Part shown: positions 1 to 5,429 of the stretch, in pieces
Position numbering within the stretch: the stretch's first letter is position 1
Layout of the letters: every line of letters begins with the position of its first letter
Source: Thermoleophilia bacterium
GTDB taxonomy: Bacteria; Actinomycetota; Thermoleophilia; Miltoncostaeales; Miltoncostaeaceae
Length of the DNA: 5,672 bases
Assembly: GCA_016463385.1 (NCBI GenBank)
Contig: JAEMRL010000179.1
Coordinates: forward strand, 1 to 5,672
Direction of reading: 5' to 3'
Program-made: the position numbers and the translations under genes
Notes under the pieces: generated by a model
Told to the model about the DNA's origin: nothing
Database searches by the model: none
Seen by the model: the letters and a program-made list of their open reading frames with translations, nothing else

Positions 1-1014
1 CTGGCCGACCGACTGCGAGATGCGCCCCCAGTTGGGGTCCTGGCCGTGGATCGCGGTCTTCACCAGCGACGACTCGCCGATCGCCCGGGCCACCGCGTAC
101 GCCTCGGCCGCGTGGCGCGCGCCACTGACCACCACGCGGACGGCGTGGTCCGAGCCCTCGCCGTCCTTGACCATCTGGATCGCCAGCCAGCGGCAGACGG
201 CGGTGAGGGCGCGCGCGAGGGTCTCCAGATCGCCGCCCGCGAGCGGCGGGCCCTCGCCGCCGGCCATCACCAGCAGCGTGTCGGACGGACTCATCTGGGC
301 GTCGACGCTGATGCGGTTGAACGACGCGTTCGCCGCGTCGGCGACGATCCGCTCGAGGTCGTCGGACGCGACGGGGGCGTCGGTGGTGATGTAGGCCAGC
401 ATGGTGGCCATGTCGGGGCGGATCATGCCCGCGCCCTTGGCGGCGGCGCCGATGGTCACCTCGCGGGCGCCGAGGCGCAGGCGGAAGGCCCCGCCCTTGG
501 GCGCCCGGTCGGTGGTGCAGATGGCGCGGCCGAAGTCGCCGCCGCCCTCGGACGACAGGTCGCGCACCGCGGCGACGATGCCGCGCCCGGCGATGTCCAG
601 GTCGATGCGCTCACCGATGGTGCCCGTGCTGCAGACGGCCACCTCTCCCTCGTCGAGTCCGAGCGCGGCGGCGGCGCGGCGGGCCATGGCGTAGGCGTCC
701 TCGAGGCCCGGCGAGCCGGTCGCCGCGTTCGCCTTGCCGGCGTTCACGACCACCGCCCGCAGGGTGGAGCGCGACAGGGTGCGGTTGCGGATCACCGGAG
801 CCGAGGGCAGGGCGCTGGTGGTGTCGACGAAGGCCGAGGTGACCGGCGCGAGGGCGAACAGCACGCCGAGATCGAGCGTGTTGGAGGGCTTCAGCCCGCA
901 GGCGACGCCGGCGGCGTGGAAGCCCGGCGTCGTGCTGACCGAGCCGCGCGGGATCGGCACGAGGCCGTCGGGGGCCTCCAGCCAGTCGCCGCGGATGACG
1001 GGGGGCAGGCTCAG
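1..1014 (-). CDS. argJ: Glutamate N-acetyltransferase / ornithine acetyltransferase ArgJ, C-terminus missing
   Basis: ArgJ moves the acetyl group from N-acetylornithine to glutamate, closing the cyclic arginine pathway in the cytoplasm; bifunctional members also use acetyl-CoA, which cannot be decided here. The window holds 338 codons, still open at base 1; the family is about 390-410 residues, so roughly the last 60 are missing, including C-terminal active-site residues. Visible motifs, numbered from the CTG: PGFHAAGV (30-37), NAGKANAATG (91-100), CSTGTIG (128-134, oxyanion Thr130-Gly131), KGAGMI (193-198), MATML (202-206) with Thr204 as autocleavage nucleophile, KDGEG (283-287) and GQDPNWGRI (324-332). 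By family precedent the chain cleaves before Thr204 into alpha and beta subunits. The start is uncertain: CTG at 1012-1014 overlaps the argC stop as CTGA and follows a perfect GGAGG by 7 nt; GTG at 958-960 is the first standard start and would still leave 12 residues before GFHAAGV, but its nearest GGAGG is 14 nt away. The usual DGDTSTND-like motif is altered to DAQMSPSD (238-245). Function is very likely from motifs plus the argC neighbour. Confidence 0.95.
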   Translation of the reverse strand, partial: MSLPPVIRGDWLEAPDGLVPIPRGSVSTTPGFHAAGVACGLKPSNTLDLGVLFALAPVTSAFVDTTSALPSAPVIRNRTLSRSTLRAVVVNAGKANAATGSPGLEDAYAMARRAAAALGLDEGEVAVCSTGTIGERIDLDIAGRGIVAAVRDLSSEGGGDFGRAICTTDRAPKGGAFRLRLGAREVTIGAAAKGAGMIRPDMATMLAYITTDAPVASDDLERIVADAANASFNRISVDAQMSPSDTLLVMAGGEGPPLAGGDLETLARALTAVCRWLAIQMVKDGEGSDHAVRVVVSGARHAAEAYAVARAIGESSLVKTAIHGQDPNWGRISQSVGQ

Positions 1015-1991
1015 AGCAGGCCCTCCGTCTCGGGCAGCCCGGCCATCAGGTTCAGGTTCTGCACGGCCTGGCCGGCGGCACCCTTGCCGATGTTGTCGAT
1101 CACCCCGAACGCGGTGATACGCCCGCCGCGCGGATCGACCATCGGGCAGACCTGGGCGTAGTTGGTGTGCTGCACGGCGCGCATGCCCGGCGGGGCCTCG
1201 ACCACCTCGACGAAGGGGTGGCCCGCGTAGAACGCCCGGTAGCGCTCGCGCAGGTCGTCGATGTGGGGCGTGTCGCCGGTGAGGCGGGCGTAGCAGGTGG
1301 ACAGCAGACCGCGGTCGACCGGCACCAGGTGCGGCGTGAAGGTGACGTCCACACCGAGCTCCTGCTCGATCTCGGGACGGTGGCGGTGGGCGTAGACCTT
1401 GTAGGCGCTCACGTTGTCGGCCGCGTGCGAGAAGTGCACCGTGGCGGTCGGCGTGCGCCCGGCGCCGCTGACGCCGCTCTTGGAGTCGATCACCACGTCG
1501 GCGAGCTCGCCCGCAAGCGGCAGCAGGGCAAGGATGCTGGCCTCGGGGAAGCAGCCGGGGTTGGCGACCAGCCGCGCCCCGCGGATGTCCTCCCGGTGGC
1601 GCTCGGGCAGCCCGTAGACCGCCTCGGCCAGGAGGTCCGGCCGGGGGTGGTCGAAGCCGTAGACCGGCGGGTAGAGCGCGGCGTCGTGCAGGCGGTGGTC
1701 GGCCGACACGTCGAGCACGCGGGCCCCGCGGTCGATCAGCTCGGCCACCAGCGGCGCGGCGTCGGCGTGCGGGTAGCAGACGGCGGCGAAGTCGCCGGCG
1801 GAGACCGATGCCGGGTCGGGGACCTCCAGCACGCGGGTGACCCGGTACTCGGGGGCGACGTCCACCAGGCGGCGCCCGGCGTCGCCGCGGGCGGTGATCA
1901 CGCCGAGCGCGAAGCCCGGATGACGATCGATCAGCGACGCGAGCTGCGCCCCGGCGAAACCGGCTGCCCCGAAGACGTGGACGGTGGGAAT
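1011..1991 (-). CDS. argC: N-acetyl-gamma-glutamyl-phosphate reductase ArgC, apparent ATT start
   Basis: ArgC reduces N-acetylglutamyl-5-phosphate to N-acetylglutamate 5-semialdehyde with NADPH, the third step of arginine synthesis. Read from ATT at 1989-1991 the protein has 326 residues, within the usual family length. The N-terminal NADP-binding fold begins TVHVFGAAGFAGAQL (3-17), with the GxxGxxG glycines at 8, 11 and 14. The catalytic cysteine is Cys147 in NPGCFPE, and the HRHRPEIEQEL segment (202-212) carries the active-site His. The C-terminal IDNIGKGAAGQAVQNLNLM block is typical and ends near the carboxyl end. The start is forced by the frame: a TGA lies at 2004-2006 and only GGG GTT GAG GCC separate it from the ATT. 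The next standard start, GTG at 1899-1901, would remove the first 30 residues and with them the glycine motif. The gene begins 4 nt after pheT stops, and its TGA overlaps the proposed argJ start. One oddity is Glu150, where the family signature has Thr three residues after the cysteine. Confidence 0.96.
   Translation of the reverse strand: MPTVHVFGAAGFAGAQLASLIDRHPGFALGVITARGDAGRRLVDVAPEYRVTRVLEVPDPASVSAGDFAAVCYPHADAAPLVAELIDRGARVLDVSADHRLHDAALYPPVYGFDHPRPDLLAEAVYGLPERHREDIRGARLVANPGCFPEASILALLPLAGELADVVIDSKSGVSGAGRTPTATVHFSHAADNVSAYKVYAHRHRPEIEQELGVDVTFTPHLVPVDRGLLSTCYARLTGDTPHIDDLRERYRAFYAGHPFVEVVEAPPGMRAVQHTNYAQVCPMVDPRGGRITAFGVIDNIGKGAAGQAVQNLNLMAGLPETEGLL
1022..1026 (-). promoter_or_regulatory. 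Shine-Dalgarno GGAGG for argJ, supporting a CTG start
   Basis: Read on the minus strand this is a perfect GGAGG, followed by 7 nt (GCCTGCT) and then CTG at 1012-1014, which shares two bases with the argC TGA. The spacing is ideal for initiation at that CTG. No ATG, GTG or TTG in the argJ frame lies within reach of it. GGA and G-rich codons are common in this genome, so the match could be fortuitous; it sits inside the last codons of argC. Confidence 0.5.
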
Positions 1992-1995
1992 GGCC

Positions 1996-4422
1996 TCAAC
2001 CCCTCAGATGTGCACCGCGACTCGCGAGCGCGTCGCGCACACGCCCGACGGCCGCCTCGATCTCCTCGTCGGTGAGCGTCCGGCCGGGGTCGGCCAGGCT
2101 GAGCCGCAGCGCCAGGCTGACGTGGCCCTCCCCCACCTGCTCACCGGAGTATCTATCGAACACACGGACCTCTCTCACGAGTGGTGCGCCCGCGTCGCGT
2201 GCCGCGCCGACCAGATCGGCGGCGGGCACGCCCTCGGGGACCACGAGCGCGAGGTCGCGCTGGGAGACCGGCACGGTGAGGAGATCCTCGTAGGCCGGGT
2301 GGCCCGGGACGGCGCCGCCGAGGGCCTCGAGGTCCATCACCACGGCCGCCACGGGCCCGGTGACCCCGAACGCGCGCAGCACCAGGGGGTGCACCTCGGC
2401 GGCCCAGCCGACGGTCGTCGCGCCCGCGTTCATGCGGGCCTGGCGGACCGGGTGGAAGTAGGGGGCCGCGTTCGGCGCCGGCTCCACGCGCACTCCCGCC
2501 GCCCGGGCGAGCGCCGTCGCGAGGCCGGTGGCCGCGAAGACGTCGGCGGGCCGCGGCGCGTCGCGCCACCCGTCGGGGCCGACCCGGCCGAAGCGTACGG
2601 CCGCCAGCCACGGGCGCTCGTCGGCCTGGCCGTCCTCGCGCGGCGCGTAGGTGCGGCCGATCTCGAACAGCCCGCCGTCGGCGCGCTGGTACGACTGGTT
2701 GCGCGCCACGGCCCGCAGCAGGCCCGGCAGCATCGACCGGCGCATCACGGCCATCTCGGCGCTCATCGGATGGGCCATGCGCACCACCTGCCGGCGCGGG
2801 TCGTCGGCGGCGAGGCGCAGGGCGTCTGCGTCCGACTCGGGCACCTGGCGGTAGGTGACCGCCTCCGACAGGCCGAGATCCGCGCACAGGCGCGCCAGCC
2901 GGCGCTCGATGGCCTGGGCGGGCGTGAGGCGCCCGCGGCCGACGAGGCGGGGCAGCTCGGCCGGGATGTCGTTGAGGCCCCGGATGCGGCCGACCTCCTC
3001 GATCAGGTCGATCTCCCGGGTGAGGTCGCTCGCGCGCTCGAACGGGATCCGCGCGGTCAGCGCCTCGCGCTCGCTGGCCAGGTCCACGCCGAGGCCCAGG
3101 CGCTCGAGGATCGCGCCCGACTCCTCCGGGGCGACGTCCACGCCGAGGATCCGGCCGACGCGCTCGTGGCGCATCCGCACCGCCGACGGCTCGGGCCCGG
3201 GCTGGTGCTCGTCGAGGGCGCCCGGCACCAGCCGGGCGCCGCAGAGCTCGATCATCAGACGGCAGGCGATCGCCATGGCACGCGGAGGGAGCGCGCGGGG
3301 CAGGCCCTTCTCGAAGCGCCCGCTCGATTCGCTGCGCAGCCCGAGGGCGAGCGAGGTGTTGAGGATCGTCGGGCCGTCGAAGGTGGCGGCCTCCAGCAGC
3401 ACCCGGCGCGTGCCCTGCGACACCTCGGCGAACTCGGCGCCGAAGATGCCGGCGATCACGGCCGGCCGCTCGGCGTCGCAGATGGCGAGCATCGAGGGGT
3501 CGAGGCGCCGCTCGACGCCGTCGAGGGTCACGATCGGCTCGTCCTCGGTGGCGCGCCGCACCACGATGCGCCCGCCGGCCAGGCGGTCGAGGTCGAACGC
3601 GTGCAGCGGCTGGCCGGTGAGGAGCATGACGTAGTTGGTCACGTCCACGACGTTCGAGATCGCGCGCATCCCGGCCGCCTCGAGCCTGCTGCGCATCCAG
3701 GCCGGCGAGGGCCCGACGACGACGTCGGTGAGGACCCGCGCCATGTAGCGCGTGCAGAGGTCGGGGGCCTGGATCTCCAGGGTCGCCAGGTCCTCGACCA
3801 TGCCCTCGCCCTCGGCCGGCGGATCCGACTCGTCGAGCGGGGCGAGCGCGGCGCCGGTGACGGCGTGCACCTCGCGGGCGACCCCCCGCACCGACAGGCA
3901 GTCCGGCCGGTTGGAGGTGATCTCCAGCTCGAGCACGGTCTCGGAGATCGGCAGCACCTCGGCGAGCGGGGTGCCGGGGGCGGGGCCCTCATCGAGCTCC
4001 ATGATCCCCGACGAGTCGGCGCCGAGGGCGAGCTCGGTGGCCGACAGGATCATCCCGCGGCTCTCCACGCCCCGCAGCTTCGCGACCCCGAGCGGCTTCT
4101 CCGCCCCTGGCAGCAGCGCCCCGGGGAGGGCGACGGCGACGGTCTGGCCGGCCGCCACGTTGGGCGCGCCGCAGACGATGGTCGCGGGCTCCCGATCGCC
4201 GAGGTCGACCGTGCAGACGCGCAGGCGGTCGGCGTTCGGGTGCTGCTCGGCGCTCAGCACGCGGCCGACGCGGAACGCCGCCAGGTTGCCGTCGGCCTCG
4301 GGGACGCCGATGGCGTGGATCGCCTCCACCAGGGTGCCGCTGCCCGACAGCCGGCGCGCCAGCGCATCCGGTGCGAGCCCCGCGTCGACGTGGTCGGCGA
4401 GCCACGACATGGGGACCTTCAT
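1996..4422 (-). CDS. pheT: Phenylalanyl-tRNA synthetase beta subunit PheT
   Basis: PheT is the 808-residue beta chain of the cytoplasmic (alpha-beta)2 phenylalanyl-tRNA synthetase; it binds tRNA-Phe and edits mischarged Tyr-tRNA. Full family length. Domains in order: B1 start MKVPMSWLADHV; EMAP-type tRNA-binding fold about 48-150, with HPNADRLRVC (61-70) and CGAPNVAAGQ (84-93); B3/B4 editing region about 215-400, with NVVDVTNYV (257-265), QPLHAFDLD (271-279), GIFGAE (325-330) and LLEAATFD (342-349); B5 about 410-485, with SDLTREIDLIEEVGRI (465-480); the catalytic-like B6/B7 part about 490-700, with HPMSAEMAVMRRSMLPGLL (551-569), LFEIG (585-589) and VGWAAEVHP (671-679); and the C-terminal B8 anticodon-binding (FDX-ACB) domain from about 709, with RDLALVV (722-728) and RTLTDEEIE (781-789). 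The ATG overlaps the pheS TGA as ATGA and follows a GGAG by 8 nt, so pheT is coupled to pheS, which suits a 1:1 complex. The frame stays open upstream through pheS, but the protein there is meaningless. The second Gly of the usual GGE in the editing motif is Ala329. Confidence 0.98.
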   Translation of the reverse strand: MKVPMSWLADHVDAGLAPDALARRLSGSGTLVEAIHAIGVPEADGNLAAFRVGRVLSAEQHPNADRLRVCTVDLGDREPATIVCGAPNVAAGQTVAVALPGALLPGAEKPLGVAKLRGVESRGMILSATELALGADSSGIMELDEGPAPGTPLAEVLPISETVLELEITSNRPDCLSVRGVAREVHAVTGAALAPLDESDPPAEGEGMVEDLATLEIQAPDLCTRYMARVLTDVVVGPSPAWMRSRLEAAGMRAISNVVDVTNYVMLLTGQPLHAFDLDRLAGGRIVVRRATEDEPIVTLDGVERRLDPSMLAICDAERPAVIAGIFGAEFAEVSQGTRRVLLEAATFDGPTILNTSLALGLRSESSGRFEKGLPRALPPRAMAIACRLMIELCGARLVPGALDEHQPGPEPSAVRMRHERVGRILGVDVAPEESGAILERLGLGVDLASEREALTARIPFERASDLTREIDLIEEVGRIRGLNDIPAELPRLVGRGRLTPAQAIERRLARLCADLGLSEAVTYRQVPESDADALRLAADDPRRQVVRMAHPMSAEMAVMRRSMLPGLLRAVARNQSYQRADGGLFEIGRTYAPREDGQADERPWLAAVRFGRVGPDGWRDAPRPADVFAATGLATALARAAGVRVEPAPNAAPYFHPVRQARMNAGATTVGWAAEVHPLVLRAFGVTGPVAAVVMDLEALGGAVPGHPAYEDLLTVPVSQRDLALVVPEGVPAADLVGAARDAGAPLVREVRVFDRYSGEQVGEGHVSLALRLSLADPGRTLTDEEIEAAVGRVRDALASRGAHLRG
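2000..2005 (-). promoter_or_regulatory. Shine-Dalgarno-like GAGGGG that places the argC start at ATT
   Basis: On the minus strand GAGGGG lies over the last codons of pheT and ends 8 nt before ATT at 1989-1991. A second GAGG (1994-1997) is only 2 nt from the ATT and is too close to be used. A TTG at 1997-1999 is out of the argC frame, so it is not a usable start. The arrangement fits ribosomes finishing pheT and reinitiating on argC. The site is a partial rather than perfect match to the anti-SD, and G-runs are common here. Confidence 0.5.
3200..3240 (-). repeat. Perfect inverted repeat with an overlapping alternative stem, inside pheT
   Basis: Bases 3217-3226 and 3231-3240 are perfect 10-bp reverse complements (ggcgcccggc / gccgggcgcc) around the 4-nt loop acca. 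In the mRNA this gives a strong GC hairpin with loop UGGU. A second stem is possible between 3200-3208 (ggctggtgc) and 3225-3233 (gcaccagcc), 9 bp with a 16-nt loop; it shares bases with the first, so the two exclude each other. The site codes for the linker between the editing region and B5 (about residues 395-408). No U-run follows, so it is not an intrinsic terminator. By rough reckoning a stem like this arises by chance at appreciable frequency in DNA this GC-rich, so function is unproven. Confidence 0.4.
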
Positions 4423-5429
4423 GCGAACTGCTCCAGGAAGCGCAGGTCGTTCTCGAAGAAGAGCCGCAGGTCGGGCACCCCGAAGCGGATCATCGCGATC
4501 CGGTCGAGGCCGCAGCCGAACGCGAACCCCGTGTAGCGCTCCGAGTCGATGCCGCACGACTCGAGGACGTTCGGATCGACCATCCCCGCGCCGGCCAGCT
4601 CGAGCCAGGCCGGGCGGCCGTTCTTGTCGATGTAGGACACCTGGACGTCCACCGAGGGCTCGGTGAACGGGAAGAAGTGCGGCTGCAGCAGGATCTCGCG
4701 CTCCGACCCGAGCAGCTCGCGGAAGAAGTGGAGCATCGTGCCCTTGAGGTGGGCCATCGTCAGGCCCTCGTCGACCGCCAGGCCCTCCATCTGGTGGAAC
4801 ATCGGGCTGTGGGTCGCGTCGATGTCGTCGCGGCGGTAGACCACCCCGGGCGCGACGAGGTAGATCGGCGGCTGCGACTGCTGCATCTCGCGCACCTGGA
4901 CCGGGGAGGTCTGGGTGCGGAGCATGCGGTCGGGGCGGCCGTCGACGAAGAAGGTGTCGCTCGGCGAGCGCGCCGGATGGCCGGCGGGCGTGTTGAGCGC
5001 GGTGAAGTTGTGCCACTCGGTCTCGACCTCGGGGCCGTCGGAGATCCGGTAGCCGAGCGCCAGGAGGATGTCCTCCATCTCCTGGCGCACCTGGGTGATC
5101 GGGTGCAGGGCACCCAGCGGGTGGGGATCGCCCGGCAGCGTGACATCGGTGGCGTCGCGCTCGAGGGCCGCGCCCATCTCCTCGGCCTCGAGCTCCTCGG
5201 TGCGGGTCGCAAGGGCCTGCTCCACCGCGCGCCGTGCCAGGTTGGCCGCCTTCCCGACCACGCCGCGCCGGTCGGGCGGCAGGCCGCCGATGCCGGCGAG
5301 CGTCTCCGCCAGCGGGCTGCGCCGCCCGGTGTGGGCGACGCGCGCCGCCTCGAGCTCGGCGAGCGTGGCGGCCGCGCGGATCTCCGCGAGGGCCCGCTCC
5401 TGGATGTTCGCGAGGTCCGGGTCGGTCAT
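4419..5429 (-). CDS. pheS: Phenylalanyl-tRNA synthetase alpha subunit PheS
   Basis: PheS is the catalytic alpha chain, activating phenylalanine with ATP and attaching it to tRNA-Phe as part of the (alpha-beta)2 enzyme with PheT. The 336-residue protein has normal bacterial length. Residues 1 to about 90 form a charged, Ala/Glu/Arg-rich helical arm that in known structures is a coiled coil holding tRNA. The class II core follows: HPLGALHPI (103-111), DTFFVDGRPDRMLRTQTSP (158-176), motif 2 VVYRRDDIDATHSPMFHQME (196-215), the substrate-pocket HFFPFTEPS (251-259), GAGMVDPNVL (280-289) and motif 3 GFAFGCGLDRIAMIRFG (301-317), ending ENDLRFLEQF. Ala303 in GFAFG is the residue that is Ala in wild-type bacterial enzymes (E. 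coli A294). Motif 3 has Asp309 where many homologues have Glu, a conservative change. The ATG is the only possible start, since a TAG lies five codons upstream in frame; it overlaps the methylase TGA as ATGA. No convincing Shine-Dalgarno lies 5-12 nt before it, so translation probably depends on coupling. Confidence 0.98.
   Translation of the reverse strand: MTDPDLANIQERALAEIRAAATLAELEAARVAHTGRRSPLAETLAGIGGLPPDRRGVVGKAANLARRAVEQALATRTEELEAEEMGAALERDATDVTLPGDPHPLGALHPITQVRQEMEDILLALGYRISDGPEVETEWHNFTALNTPAGHPARSPSDTFFVDGRPDRMLRTQTSPVQVREMQQSQPPIYLVAPGVVYRRDDIDATHSPMFHQMEGLAVDEGLTMAHLKGTMLHFFRELLGSEREILLQPHFFPFTEPSVDVQVSYIDKNGRPAWLELAGAGMVDPNVLESCGIDSERYTGFAFGCGLDRIAMIRFGVPDLRLFFENDLRFLEQFA
4431..4434 (-). 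promoter_or_regulatory. Shine-Dalgarno GGAG for pheT within the end of pheS
   Basis: On the minus strand GGAG precedes the pheT ATG (4420-4422) by 8 nt, inside the final codons of pheS. With the ATGA overlap it fixes the pheT start and implies coupled translation of the two synthetase subunits. Confidence 0.7.

Noticed and set aside
112..125. 14-bp perfect palindrome gtggcgcgcgccac
   Set aside because: It lies inside conserved argJ codons (VVSGARHA region), has no loop and no nearby promoter, and such GC palindromes are expected in DNA this GC-rich.
46..1161. 371-codon plus-strand open frame over argJ
   Set aside because: A compositional shadow of argJ; the translation is Gly/Ala/Arg/Val repeats of no known family, while the minus strand encodes clear ArgJ motifs.
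1899..1901. GTG as the argC start
   Set aside because: It would delete the glycine-rich NADP-binding motif and the first 30 residues, leaving a protein without its cofactor-binding start.
1990..2040. Possible promoter or ARG box before argC
   Set aside because: No AT-rich -10-like or ARG-box-like sequence is visible; the stretch is the pheT 3' end encoding the ordinary C-terminus of the B8 domain.
1167..2075. 302-codon plus-strand open frame over argC
   Set aside because: Shadow of argC with valine/glycine/histidine-rich translation and no domain; argC motifs on the other strand explain the region.
1984..4536. 850-codon open frame on the plus strand antisense to pheT
   Set aside because: Its product is Gly/Arg/Ala/His-rich with no recognisable domain. 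It mirrors pheT, whose GC-biased third positions remove stops from the opposite strand. The pheT product is unmistakable.
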